Shown here one piece after another: positions 15,425 to 24,636 of a stretch of DNA of 64,000 nt. The notes below the pieces were generated by a model. The model had not been told where the DNA came from, made no database searches, and saw only the letters and a program-made list of their open reading frames with translations. This DNA comes from an uncultured Clostridia bacterium (GTDB lineage Bacteria > Bacillota > Clostridia > Christensenellales > Borkfalkiaceae). Both the position numbers and the translations under genes were made by a program. Position 1 is the first letter of the stretch. Each line of letters starts with the position of its first letter. The stretch lies in NCBI GenBank assembly GCA_947631925.1, contig CANRNE010000001.1:116030-180029 (forward strand), given 5' to 3'.

Positions 15425-18136
15425 TCAGAGGTCGTTGCCCACGCGGTAGCCGCATTGCTGGCTCTTGTTTGCGCCGCTGGTGAAGTCGGTGATGACGAAC
15501 CCGCGGAAGCCCCATTCATTGCGGAGAAGCTCGGTAAGGAGCGCATAGCTGTTGCCGCTGAACTTCGGGCCGACGAACATCATGCTCGTCATGTAGGCGC
15601 CCGTCGCCTTGATGGTCACGGTCTTCTGCTCGCCCGTTTCGCCGTCATAGACCGTCTCGGTGCATTCCGCATTCTTGGTGCAGATTTCGAAGGGTTTGAG
15701 ATAGAGTTCGCGCATGGATTGCTCGGTGGCGTATACCTGCGAGCTGCCGCGGGCGTGGTCCATCTCGTTGAGCGCAAAGTGCTTGAGGTGTGCAAAGAGA
15801 CCGTTTTCGCGAGCGCCGGAGACGATGGCGGTGGCGATTCTGCCTGCGAGCACGGGGTCGGCGCAGTTGTACTCGAAGTTTCTGCCGCCGAACTGGCTTC
15901 TGTGGATGTTGACGGCGGGGCCGTACCACCCCTGAATATTGTTGGTGAGGCCTTCCTGTCCGATGGCGAGACCCATCTCATGAATGAGCTCGGTATTGAA
16001 GGTCGCGGACTGCAGAGGCGCGGACGGCCAAGCGCACGCGACGACGTGTCCGACGGTGCCCGACCAAGTTGCGGTCAATCCGAGCGGGCCGTCGTTGTCG
16101 CCCGTTCTGACGAGGCCAATCTCCTCGAGGGGCTGGGTCATATACAGACCGTAGGTGATGACCGCGCTGATGGTGTCGGTCTTGGTGAAGTCGAGCTGGT
16201 CGAGGAGTTCATCCCACATGGGGTCGTCGTAATCGAGACCGCGCAGGGAGCTGAGCGTCCGTCCGTTGTCTGCGCCCGAGGTGGGCTTTTCCGCCTTATA
16301 GAGGGTGGCATTCGTGTTGCCTGCGCCCGAGACGGGGTCGTTCACGCTGTCGTAAGCCGCATTCGCCGTGACGATGTAAGCGGGAGCGGTCTTATCCATT
16401 TCGGGGGCGACGGGGAAGGTGCCCGCAAAATCGCTTCTCGACATGACGGTCATGAGTTTGTCTTTGTTGATGTAGTCGTTGACTTCGGGGAAGAGGTTGT
16501 TCGCCTCGACGCCGTCCGAGCTGCGCTTGCCTTCCTTGCGGGCGCCGTGGAGCGTTTCTCCGTTGGTGTAGGCGAGGGTATCGCGGACTTCGAATGTCTT
16601 GCTGCCCCAGTCCTCGTGGGCATTCTTGCCGAGGTGCACGGTGTAGGTGCCTTCTTCGAGCACATAGCCGCCCTTGGCGATGTAGTAGCCGCGGTCGTCA
16701 TAGGACGCGAAGTCTTCCGCCGCCACGGTGATGGAGAAGTTGGCGCTCTGACCCGCTTCCACCTTGACCTTGTCAAACCCGATGAGCGACTTTGCGGATT
16801 TTTCAATCTTGCTGCCGTCGGGATAGTAGGGAGCCTCGATGTAGACCTGAACGGTCTCTTTGACCATTCTCGAAGATTCGTTCTTCACCGTACCCGTCAC
16901 GGTGACGTTGCCGCCCGAATAGCGGACGCCGGTGAGGGTCTGCGTGATTTTTTCGTTCTCATAGTGCAGGCCGTAGCCGAAGGGATAGACGACGCTGTCG
17001 TCGTAGTCAAATCCCGTGTAGTTGCCGTTTGCGGCTTCCTTGGCCGCCGTCTCATAATAACGGTAATCGACGTAGATGCCTTCCTCATACTCATAGTAGT
17101 TCTTGGACACCATGTCTTCGTTGCCGAAGGTGCCGTTGGAGACGTTGATAAAGCTCGGGTCCGCGGTGAGGTCATAGACCCATGTATCCACCGTTCTGCC
17201 GGAGGGGTTGACGTCGCCCGCCATAATCTCCGCCATTGCCTGCAGACCCTTGGCACCGGGGTTGCCGACCCAAAGAATCGCGTTGATGCCTTCGTCGTCC
17301 TTGAGGTCGCCGATTTCCATGATGTTGGAGAAATTGCAGATGACGATGACGGAATCGCAGTTTGTCTTCGCGAAGTCAATCGCCGCCTTTTCCTGCGTGG
17401 TGAGCTGCAAGCTGTGCGCCGCATTGCCGTCGCCATAGCTCTCATGCCACATGTCGTCTCCCTCGAGGCCGAGTCTGCCGATGAACACGACGCCGACCGT
17501 CCCCGCGCAGGAGGAGGCAAGCCCGCTGTAGACGGAGGGCTCGAACTCAAAGATGGACATATTGGTGGAGCCGCTGTTGCTGAAGCTGTCGCTCGTGCCC
17601 TGAATTTCGGTAGGGGTCGCCGCAAAGAGTGCGTCGCTGACGGTGGTGTTGAGGTCGAACACGTCGAGCGCTTCCTTCGCTGTGACGACATAGTCGAAAT
17701 CCATGTTGGTGGCGGCAGAACCCGAGCCGCCCCAGACGGGCGAGACATAGCGGTAACCGAAGGGGGTGACCTTCGCCGTCTTCGCGAGCGGGAGCACGCC
17801 GTCGTTCTTGAGGAGCGTCACGCCCTCTTCCGCGACTTTGAGTGCGACTTCTGCCGCCGCATTGCGGGACTGTTCTTCAATCTCCGTGGGCGGGTCGGCA
17901 TTTTCCAGCGTTCCGCCGTTGGGATTCGGGAACTTCGCCTTGTAATATTCCGCTGCATCGGCGGAAACATTGTCGTTGATTTCAACGACGTGGCGTTGTC
18001 CTCTGCCGAGCGCCAGATCGAGCGCTGCCGAGTACGTTGTCGCGGCCAGCGTGAGCACCAGAATCAACACGACGATAATCGCGACGATCGGGAGCACGAT
18101 GATCCGAAACTTTTCGTTGCTCATTTTTTGTTTCAT
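15425..18136 (-). CDS. Membrane-bound GH3 glycoside hydrolase, reversed domain order, interrupted by an in-frame TGA
   Basis: The start is ATG at 18136 with GGAG seven bases upstream. A membrane helix near residues 10-38 anchors it with the enzyme outside. The domain order is reversed. The GH3 C-terminal-type domain (VTLLKNDGVLPL, FGYGLHYE) comes first, then a fibronectin-like domain (about 430-560), then the GH3 N-terminal-type barrel (GWYGPAVNIHRSQFGGRNFE, HLKHFALNE, WGFRGFVITDFT). D884 in ITDF is the expected nucleophile and KHF/H residues are intact. Reversed order is known from ruminal beta-glucosidases such as that of Ruminococcus albus. The frame stops at residue 903 in GNDL, where related proteins continue with Trp. 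Substrate is probably a beta-linked oligosaccharide. Confidence 0.8.
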   Translation of the reverse strand: MKQKMSNEKFRIIVLPIVAIIVVLILVLTLAATTYSAALDLALGRGQRHVVEINDNVSADAAEYYKAKFPNPNGGTLENADPPTEIEEQSRNAAAEVALKVAEEGVTLLKNDGVLPLAKTAKVTPFGYRYVSPVWGGSGSAATNMDFDYVVTAKEALDVFDLNTTVSDALFAATPTEIQGTSDSFSNSGSTNMSIFEFEPSVYSGLASSCAGTVGVVFIGRLGLEGDDMWHESYGDGNAAHSLQLTTQEKAAIDFAKTNCDSVIVICNFSNIMEIGDLKDDEGINAILWVGNPGAKGLQAMAEIMAGDVNPSGRTVDTWVYDLTADPSFINVSNGTFGNEDMVSKNYYEYEEGIYVDYRYYETAAKEAANGNYTGFDYDDSVVYPFGYGLHYENEKITQTLTGVRYSGGNVTVTGTVKNESSRMVKETVQVYIEAPYYPDGSKIEKSAKSLIGFDKVKVEAGQSANFSITVAAEDFASYDDRGYYIAKGGYVLEEGTYTVHLGKNAHEDWGSKTFEVRDTLAYTNGETLHGARKEGKRSSDGVEANNLFPEVNDYINKDKLMTVMSRSDFAGTFPVAPEMDKTAPAYIVTANAAYDSVNDPVSGAGNTNATLYKAEKPTSGADNGRTLSSLRGLDYDDPMWDELLDQLDFTKTDTISAVITYGLYMTQPLEEIGLVRTGDNDGPLGLTATWSGTVGHVVACAWPSAPLQSATFNTELIHEMGLAIGQEGLTNNIQGWYGPAVNIHRSQFGGRNFEYNCADPVLAGRIATAIVSGARENGLFAHLKHFALNEMDHARGSSQVYATEQSMRELYLKPFEICTKNAECTETVYDGETGEQKTVTIKATGAYMTSMMFVGPKFSGNSYALLTELLRNEWGFRGFVITDFTSGANKSQQCGYRVGNDL

Positions 18137-18182
18137 ATGACTTCTCCTTCCATGAATTTGCCGCAAGCGGCTTGTGTCAATT

Positions 18183-18210
18183 ATTATAAAAAAGCGGTAA
18201 AATTTTTCAA
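18183..18210 (-). promoter_or_regulatory. Promoter of the first GH3 operon
   Basis: TTGAAA (18210-18205), 16-base spacer, TATAAT (18188-18183) on the minus strand. A short dyad GCCGC-AA-GCGGC (18160-18171) lies at the start of the leader. Confidence 0.7.
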
Positions 18211-18249
18211 CGGCAACAGCGTAAATTCAAAATCCGCAACATATTTTGC

Positions 18250-18282
18250 GAAATAAAAGAAAAAGCGCGGCGTTTGCCGCGC
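18250..18282 (-). terminator. Terminator of the first two-component operon
   Basis: GCGCGGC-AAAC-GCCGCGC followed by TTTTTCTTTT on the minus strand, 22 bases after the kinase stop. Confidence 0.85.
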
Positions 18283-18303
18283 AAATAGATGGGGAGAAGT
18301 TGT

Positions 18304-19632
18304 CTATTCGGATTGTCGGTAGGGGAGCAGGATGTTGAGGTCGAACACTCCGCCTTCTGCGCGGACGGAGGCCTTTCCGCCGTACTTTTCGGCGATGTAG
18401 CAGATGCTTTTGAGCCCGAACCCGTGGTTTTCTTTGTCCTCCTTCGTGGTGCTCGGGATGCCGTCCTTGCAGGCGATGGCTCCCTCGTAGAAGTTGTGGA
18501 TATTCACCGTCACAAAGTCATGCACGCGGCAGACAGAGAGCCCGATATAGTGCTTGGTGCAATCGGGGATTTGCCGCACCGCGGAGATGGCGTTGTCGAG
18601 CGCGTTCCCGAACATGCTGTAAATTTCCGCTTCGTTCATGAAGTCGAGCAGATGCCCGTCCGCCATACAGTCGAGCGTGATTTTATTCTTGTAACAATAC
18701 AGCCCTTTCTCGGTGAGAATGGTATCAAATGCGACATTCCCCGTGTCCACCTCGCTGTCGTAGATGGAGACGGCATCCGCAATCTCCTGAATCGCGCGGT
18801 CGTTGATGAGGTTTTCCTGCCCGATTTTGCGGATTTGATGCTTGAGGTCGTGGCACTTGATGTTGATGAGTTCAATGTTCTTCTTGCTCGTCTCGTACTG
18901 CTCCTGCGACTCGCGGAGAAGTTTGTAGATGGTATCGAGTTCATCCTTCATCTGGACATTGGTCACCATGCTGAAGAGCATGTGCACGATGAACCCGCAA
19001 CACAGGGCGTTGTAGAAGTTGGTGGCGATGACGAGGTCGCTCTGCAACTCACTGAACACGACCATGGCATTGACAAAGATGGACAGTACAATCGCGACGC
19101 TGCCGATGATGAGCAGGGAGGTCTTCTGCAGTTTGATTTCCGAATTTTTCTTGATTCGGTCGCCGAAGAGCAGGAAGAAGACGTAATAGGTGATATAGTA
19201 GATGACAAATTCAAAGATGAGACCGAAGACGAGGTTGACGTTCCCCTGTTGCGCCATGGCCTCCTCCGTGTACACGCCATAGACGTTTTCACTGAGATTG
19301 GTGAAGACGAGCATGCAGTTGCAGAGGCAGTAGGCGAGATGCTGGGTGGTGTACGCCACAATCAGGCAAAAGAGGACGGTGAGAGGGGAGACGTCATAGC
19401 AGAGCAGGTGCCCGACGTACGTGACGGCAAAGAGCCCCAAAAAGACGGCGGAGAGCTCGATGGCATTCGTCGGCTGTACGGGAATGAGGATGGCAATCGC
19501 CATGCAGACCGCGACGAGCAGAAGATAGCGCAGCCAGAATTTGGAGCGCTTCCGAAGCCTTACGGTGAACAGCAACTCCGCGATAAGAAGCTGCGCCATG
19601 AAAAAGGGTTTATAAAAGAGGAAATAACTCAT
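18304..19632 (-). CDS. GHKL-type sensor histidine kinase (AgrC-like)
   Basis: 442 residues from the ATG at 19632, which lies one base after the response-regulator stop. An earlier in-frame start would run into that gene. Several membrane helices fill residues 1-225. A coiled linker (about 225-255) leads to KCHDLKHQI with H261 as the likely phosphorylated residue. The N-box is NALDNAISA (about 355) and the glycine box is HGFGLKS. This architecture is that of AgrC/ComD-type quorum or peptide sensors with a GHKL ATPase instead of a classical HATPase. Partner is the adjacent LytTR regulator. The GH3 operon next door is a plausible target. Confidence 0.85.
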   Translation of the reverse strand: MSYFLFYKPFFMAQLLIAELLFTVRLRKRSKFWLRYLLLVAVCMAIAILIPVQPTNAIELSAVFLGLFAVTYVGHLLCYDVSPLTVLFCLIVAYTTQHLAYCLCNCMLVFTNLSENVYGVYTEEAMAQQGNVNLVFGLIFEFVIYYITYYVFFLLFGDRIKKNSEIKLQKTSLLIIGSVAIVLSIFVNAMVVFSELQSDLVIATNFYNALCCGFIVHMLFSMVTNVQMKDELDTIYKLLRESQEQYETSKKNIELINIKCHDLKHQIRKIGQENLINDRAIQEIADAVSIYDSEVDTGNVAFDTILTEKGLYCYKNKITLDCMADGHLLDFMNEAEIYSMFGNALDNAISAVRQIPDCTKHYIGLSVCRVHDFVTVNIHNFYEGAIACKDGIPSTTKEDKENHGFGLKSICYIAEKYGGKASVRAEGGVFDLNILLPYRQSE

Positions 19633-19633
19633 T

Positions 19634-20332
19634 TTATTTTGACGTGCACAAAAAGTCCGCGAGCGCCTGTTCGAAGGAGGACTTCCGCGGCGCACTCATG
19701 AGCAGCCGCTCGTCCCCGACCTTCACATAGTTCCCCTCGATTGCGACGACGTGCCGCAGGTTGATGAGATAGCAGTTGTTGCAACGCACAAAGAATTTGT
19801 CGTCTATGGCGTCCTCCACGCTCTTGAGAGTCCCGTAGGAGAGTACCTTTTGGTCGGGAAGATGGTAGACGATTTTGTGCCCCATGACTTCCACATAGAG
19901 GATGTCCGCCACGGCGACGCGGAGCAGCTTGTCCCGCCCCGATTGGATGAGCACGGACTTGTCCGTCCGCACGCCGAGATGGCGCAAGATTCTGTCGAGT
20001 TTGAGCGAAAAGGCGGGGTAGGAGACGGGCTTGACGATGAAATCGAACGCGCTGACTTCATATCCCTTCAGCGCGAATTTCGCCATGTTCGTCACGAAAA
20101 TCAGGCAGACGTCGGCATCGAGTTCGCGCAGGCGGTGCGCCGCCGTCATTCCGTCGAGATAGGGCATGTCGATGTCCATGAACACGATGTCGAAGACGGG
20201 CTTGTAATCGGTGAGAAATTCCACGGCGGACGGGAACATCCTGATTTCAAACATGCCCGAATAACGGGCAAGATTTTCTGCCAAATTCTCCCGTTCGGCA
20301 ACTTCATCCTCCACAATGGCAACGCGGTACAT
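19634..20332 (-). CDS. LytTR-family response regulator
   Basis: 232 residues. The start is the ATG at 20332 (MYRVAIVEDE), with a GGGGAGAGGAAGGG tract upstream; longer frames lack a receiver sequence. Receiver domain residues 1-120 have acidic EDE, D53 in FMDIDMP as phosphorylation site, T/S (VTN) and K (VKPVSY). LytTR DNA-binding domain (about 135-230) has the features DILYVEVMGHKIVYHL and FVRCNNCYLINLRHV. It is transcribed before its kinase from a consensus promoter. LytTR regulators bind paired direct repeats; no clear target pair was identified. Confidence 0.88.
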   Translation of the reverse strand: MYRVAIVEDEVAERENLAENLARYSGMFEIRMFPSAVEFLTDYKPVFDIVFMDIDMPYLDGMTAAHRLRELDADVCLIFVTNMAKFALKGYEVSAFDFIVKPVSYPAFSLKLDRILRHLGVRTDKSVLIQSGRDKLLRVAVADILYVEVMGHKIVYHLPDQKVLSYGTLKSVEDAIDDKFFVRCNNCYLINLRHVVAIEGNYVKVGDERLLMSAPRKSSFEQALADFLCTSK

Positions 20333-20366
20333 CCCTTCCTCTCCCCTTTCAAGATAATGTATTTTC

Positions 20367-20394
20367 ATTATATCATAAAAAATCAATTTGTCAA
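20367..20394 (-). promoter_or_regulatory. Promoter of the first LytTR/GHKL operon
   Basis: Perfect TTGACA (20394-20389), 16-base spacer and perfect TATAAT (20372-20367). Confidence 0.85.
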
Positions 20395-20606
20395 GCGGTA
20401 ACTTTTCGGCGCAGGAAGTGCAAAGCGGATAAAAAAATCGGCCGAAAAAATTTTTGCGGGATTTCTCCGCGCACATTCCGCGGCCGCGGCTTTCCTCGGC
20501 GCGCCGCACAACTTCCGCGCCCCGTTCTGATGTTTTCTCCGCCAAATCTTCCTGAATTCGGCAACATAAATCTATGGCGCCGGCGGGCGAATATTTTGCG
20601 AAGTAG
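20395..20606. other. Spacer between divergent genes
   Basis: Lies between the two-component promoter and the promoter of the 1,274-residue protein. Apart from these promoters nothing is recognised. Confidence 0.4.
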
Positions 20607-20634
20607 TTGCATTTTTTTGAAAATATGTTATAAT
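20607..20634 (+). promoter_or_regulatory. Promoter just before the 1,274-residue surface protein
   Basis: TTGCAT (20607-20612), 16-base spacer, TATAAT (20629-20634). The expected transcription start is within two or three bases of the start codon at 20643, implying a leaderless mRNA or a later start codon. Confidence 0.6.
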
Positions 20635-20642
20635 AGAGTTAC

Positions 20643-23600
20643 ATGAAAGCAACTACGCGCAAAAACGGAATACGGATTTTGATTCCCGTCCTCTGCGGCG
20701 TCCTCGCGGCAGGGGCTGTCCCGCTGCGCCCTTCCCATGCCGCGCTCCTCGGGGATTATCGCTATCGGGATCCCTCGTATGCGTATGCGGAGGAGGTGGG
20801 CGAAGCCGACCTTGTCGCGGCGTACGCGGGGGAAATTTGCGATGCCGAGCGGGATTTCCTCGAACAAAACGGGGAATTTTCCCTCAACTACCGCGCCGCG
20901 GTGGACATCTCGGCAATCTCCACCGACTTTTCGGACGGGATACTCACCGTCACTCCCTCCGCATATTCCTACGCCGCCGAAAACGGCAGCACCGTCACTT
21001 GGCGTCCCGTCTCGGTGGAGGGCGAGCCGCTCACGGACGGCGTCTACACGCAGGAAGTCGGCGAAGAGGGGGAAGATTTCGTCACCGTGCGCTATCGCAC
21101 CCAATTCACCGTCGTGCTCTCCGACCTCAACGCCGCGCTTACCCGTGCCTCCAAGGCGGGCAATGCTGCCTCCGCGGACATTGCCGGACAGCAGGCGGCG
21201 TACGATGCGGAGTACGCCCGCTATCTCACCCAAAAGCAGGCATACGACGACTATGTCGTCGCGCTCGATGCCTATGAGAACGTCCAACTTCCCGCCTACC
21301 GCGCCTATCTCGCCCAAAAGGCGGAATGGGATGCCTATCAGGCGTATCTCGGCCGCCTCAATTCTTACAATGCGGCAAAGACCGCTCACGAAAACGGCGT
21401 CAAGGCGCATGACGAGTGGCTGAGGAAGGCGCTCGAATGGAGTTCGTACGGGCGGCAATATTCCCAATATCTCAAAGACATGGAGGAGTACGAAAAGCAG
21501 CTCTCCTCCCCCGATTTCCAAAAGATGCTCAGGCAGATTGGCTACCTCGACTTCATGTTCGAGTACACCCCCTGCAAAGGGCGTTTGCGCAACCTCTATG
21601 ACGCCGTCATGGGCAACACGGTTTCCACCGTGATTGAGCGGCGGGACGAAATATTGGAGGTCTATCCCCACCTTCAGGCCGACCTCGACAAGGCGGCGGC
21701 CGCCACCGAAAAACTGCGCGACCTGTTCTTCGATTATCGCTATACGGCGACCGATTATGCGGAGAAGTACGCCTTCTACATCATGATGCACGACGAGATG
21801 CGCACGCAGATTACCGAACTTCTGCACGCCATCAACACCCTCTATCGGGACGGGCGGGCGGATGTGCGCGGCATCATTGCCAAGATGGAGCGGGCGGAGG
21901 AGTTCCAAATCCTTCTCTCCGAGCTGTATGTGATGGCAAATCTGCTCACGGACGGCAGAGTTCCCGACTACAAGAACTATCGCTACGATTCCAACTTCAA
22001 AATCGACGTGCAGAGCGGCCGCAACTGGGTCAAGAAGTCGCCCATGGAAATCCTTGCGGGGACGCTGAACATCCCCGAGGACATCGACGACGCCGCGCCC
22101 ATCATCGGCGGCGTGCAGTTCCCGCCCAACCAGCCCGAGGAGCCGCAGAGGGTCTCCGACCCGGGGCCCGAGCCCTCCATCCCCGCAGACCCGGGGGAGC
22201 CGCCCGCGCCCGTTCCCGCCGTTGCAGAGCCCAAGCGCGTGGAAGAGCCGAAGAGGCCAAACGAGGCACCCATGCCCGAGATGCCGACCCCGCCATCCAT
22301 TCCCGAAGACCAAGCCGCGCTCGCCGACGCATACGAAAAGGGTCTCCTCGACCACGGCACCGCCACGCAAAATTATTCCCTCGTGTGCGAGACGGACGTC
22401 ATGCGTTATTTCCGCAACGCGCATGAAATCAGCGTTCGCTTCTACGGCGACGGCACGAAGACGCCCATCTACACCGTGACGGTCGTCAACTTCTCGGCGG
22501 TGGAATTCCCCGAAGAACTGCTCCCTACCCGCCAAAAAGAGGGATATGTATGCACATTTTCCCACTGGGCGGACAGCGAGGGGAACGCCGTCGACCTCTC
22601 CGGTCTCGTCAGCAGTCTCGGCACCCTGTCCCTCTATCCCGTCTTCCGTGAGGAGCCCATTCCCTGCCGCGTGATGTGGTCGGTGAACGGCGAGATGCGG
22701 GAGGGGAGCTGTCTTTTTGACCAAATTCCCGTCTACGACCCCGCCCTCGGCGGCCTCGAGCGCCCCGCGGACGACTTCGCCTACCGCTTCCTCGGCTGGG
22801 CATCCTCCTACCGCGGACAGGTGCTGAGTGCGCTCCCCGCGGCCCGCGGCGACGTCACCTATTATGCCTGCTATGAGACGAGCGCGCGCGTCATCTGGAC
22901 GGTTGCGGGCCTTCCGCAGCGCATCGAGTATCCCTTCGGCGGGGAGCAAATTGCCTACGGCGACAATCCGCAGCGGGCGCCCACCGCGACGCTCGGCTAT
23001 CTCTTCACGGGTTGGAAGAGCGGCAGCGCGGCCGTAGAGAACTTCCCCGTGGCCGTTTCAGGCACAACATATGCCTATGAAGCGCAGTTCGAGGAGAAGC
23101 CGCTCTTTGCCTCGGGGTCGCTGCGTGCCGCCGTCTCGCGCGAGGGGGACGCCTTTGCGGTGGACGGCACCGCATGGGCGGATTCCAAGGGCAGATGGGG
23201 GGCGGAAATGCTCTTCGTGCTCCTCTCGGCCGCACAGCATCCCACCCTCACCGTGCGCTTCTCCCGCCTGACGCTCGTCTTCTCCGAAGCGCTCGTTTCG
23301 GAGATGTTGACGAAAAACGTGACCACCATGTCCGCGACTGTGGACGCAAAAGGCCAATTCCCGCGCCTCTATGTGCACCTCTTTGATGCGGACGGAAGCG
23401 AGGTGTTCTGCGAAACCCGCGTCGCTGTCTTTGCCAACCGCACCGCATGCGGCGAATATGCGGATGTCCCCGCGGAGGGGCTGGATTTCTACGCCTCGGA
23501 CGGGGAGGCCGTGCCCGCGCAGGAGGGAGAGGGGGCGTTTTCCGCCCAACTTCTTGCGGGCTACGTCTATGAACTCTGCAGAATGTACTCCGTGGGCGTG

Positions 23601-24467
23601 CTCGCCGACGCGCAAAACAGAGTGACGCTCACCCCCGCGCGCACCCGCTATCGGGAGGGGGAGACGGTCACCGTCGACGCCGTGCTCCTCGGCGAGGGCT
23701 TTGCAATCACCCTCATCTATGCCTATTATAATGAAGCGGGCGAGTTCGTGAGCGTCCCCGCGGAGGGGCTGGAATTTGTCATGCCTGCGGCCAACGTACA
23801 GCTCAGCGCGGAGGTAGAATATTTCGAATATACCGTGACGTTTGAGGCGGACGGCAGGACGCTGTACACCGCCACGGTGCGCCACGGACAGCATGCCGGG
23901 ACGCCGTCTTTCATCCCGCCCAAGGCGAGCGACGACGAATTCAGCTACACCTTCTCCCACTGGGAGGATGCAAACGGCAACCGCCCGGAGGATGTCGCCG
24001 TCACGCAGGACGTCGTCTTTTCCGCCGTCTTCGACGCCGCGCCCTTGCCCCCGTCCGAAGAGCACGGAAAATCAACCTTGGCACAGCTCATCTTTGCGGC
24101 GAAAATCGTTCTCCCCGTCGTCGCGGCGCTCCTTGTCGCCCTCGCGGTATTTCTCATCGTGCGCAAAATCCGCAAAAAGCGGGCCGTTGCGGCAAAAGAA
24201 TTGCAAGAGATGCCCGCTCCCGAAGAGGGGACGGCGCAACCCGCTCCCGAAGAGAGCGCCGAGGAGAGCGGCGGTTTGAGCGTGGAAGAAACACAACATA
24301 TCGCCCCTTTGCAGCCCGAAGCACCCGAAAACGCACCCGACTGCGGGCAAAATTCCGCCCCCGAAGCGCCCGAAGAGGCGAACGCCGAGGCATCTTCCTG
24401 CGAAAATGCACCCGGAGAAGGGGGGCAAGATTTGCCAAAATCCCCGTCCGATGGGGAATGTGGTTAA
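20643..24467 (+). CDS. Large (1,274 aa) surface protein with coiled-coil, proline-rich stalk and InlB-type repeats
   Basis: Signal peptide about residues 1-34 (cleavage after SHA). Residues about 170-290 are alanine/tyrosine-rich helices (QQAAYDAEYARYLTQKQAY) likely to form a coiled coil. Residues about 490-560 are proline/glutamate-rich. Then come about four InlB-B-repeat-like units (for example YTVTVVNF... FSHWAD... LYPVF, and YTVTFEADGRTLYTATVRHG ... FSHWED). One membrane helix (about 1145-1172) is followed by basic RKIRKKR and an acidic, proline-rich cytoplasmic tail. So it is exported and anchored by its C-terminal helix, not by sortase. No ribosome binding site is visible before the ATG. 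Function is unknown; adhesion is the usual role of such repeats. Confidence 0.75.
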   Translation: MKATTRKNGIRILIPVLCGVLAAGAVPLRPSHAALLGDYRYRDPSYAYAEEVGEADLVAAYAGEICDAERDFLEQNGEFSLNYRAAVDISAISTDFSDGILTVTPSAYSYAAENGSTVTWRPVSVEGEPLTDGVYTQEVGEEGEDFVTVRYRTQFTVVLSDLNAALTRASKAGNAASADIAGQQAAYDAEYARYLTQKQAYDDYVVALDAYENVQLPAYRAYLAQKAEWDAYQAYLGRLNSYNAAKTAHENGVKAHDEWLRKALEWSSYGRQYSQYLKDMEEYEKQLSSPDFQKMLRQIGYLDFMFEYTPCKGRLRNLYDAVMGNTVSTVIERRDEILEVYPHLQADLDKAAAATEKLRDLFFDYRYTATDYAEKYAFYIMMHDEMRTQITELLHAINTLYRDGRADVRGIIAKMERAEEFQILLSELYVMANLLTDGRVPDYKNYRYDSNFKIDVQSGRNWVKKSPMEILAGTLNIPEDIDDAAPIIGGVQFPPNQPEEPQRVSDPGPEPSIPADPGEPPAPVPAVAEPKRVEEPKRPNEAPMPEMPTPPSIPEDQAALADAYEKGLLDHGTATQNYSLVCETDVMRYFRNAHEISVRFYGDGTKTPIYTVTVVNFSAVEFPEELLPTRQKEGYVCTFSHWADSEGNAVDLSGLVSSLGTLSLYPVFREEPIPCRVMWSVNGEMREGSCLFDQIPVYDPALGGLERPADDFAYRFLGWASSYRGQVLSALPAARGDVTYYACYETSARVIWTVAGLPQRIEYPFGGEQIAYGDNPQRAPTATLGYLFTGWKSGSAAVENFPVAVSGTTYAYEAQFEEKPLFASGSLRAAVSREGDAFAVDGTAWADSKGRWGAEMLFVLLSAAQHPTLTVRFSRLTLVFSEALVSEMLTKNVTTMSATVDAKGQFPRLYVHLFDADGSEVFCETRVAVFANRTACGEYADVPAEGLDFYASDGEAVPAQEGEGAFSAQLLAGYVYELCRMYSVGVLADAQNRVTLTPARTRYREGETVTVDAVLLGEGFAITLIYAYYNEAGEFVSVPAEGLEFVMPAANVQLSAEVEYFEYTVTFEADGRTLYTATVRHGQHAGTPSFIPPKASDDEFSYTFSHWEDANGNRPEDVAVTQDVVFSAVFDAAPLPPSEEHGKSTLAQLIFAAKIVLPVVAALLVALAVFLIVRKIRKKRAVAAKELQEMPAPEEGTAQPAPEESAEESGGLSVEETQHIAPLQPEAPENAPDCGQNSAPEAPEEANAEASSCENAPGEGGQDLPKSPSDGECG

Positions 24468-24506
24468 AAATTTTGTCATTTTGCGCGAATTTTTCATGTA
24501 AACCTG

Positions 24507-24535
24507 TTGACATTTGGGTGAAAATAGTTTACTAT
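24507..24535 (+). promoter_or_regulatory. Promoter of the 1,959-residue surface protein
   Basis: TTGACA (24507-24512), 17-base spacer, TACTAT (24530-24535). The leader is about 95 nt. Confidence 0.65.
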
Positions 24536-24636
24536 TATATTACTAAAAAAACATATTCGCCCGATTCGGATTTGTCTGCGCGAATTTCCGCGCGCTTTTC
24601 CGTGTCTTGCGAAAATATTGAAAGGGAGATATTTGT

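Noticed and set aside
15425..15427. Genome-wide recoding of TGA as Trp
   Set aside because: Several intact genes here end in TGA at the expected place (for example 14368, 35483, 41880, 44657), so TGA is a normal stop.
15170..18256. 1,028-codon plus-strand frame opposite GH3
   Set aside because: Antisense shadow; the GH3 motifs on the minus strand are unambiguous.
20628..22949. 773-codon minus-strand frame opposite the 1,274-residue protein
   Set aside because: Antisense shadow without start signal; the plus strand has signal peptide, repeats and anchor.
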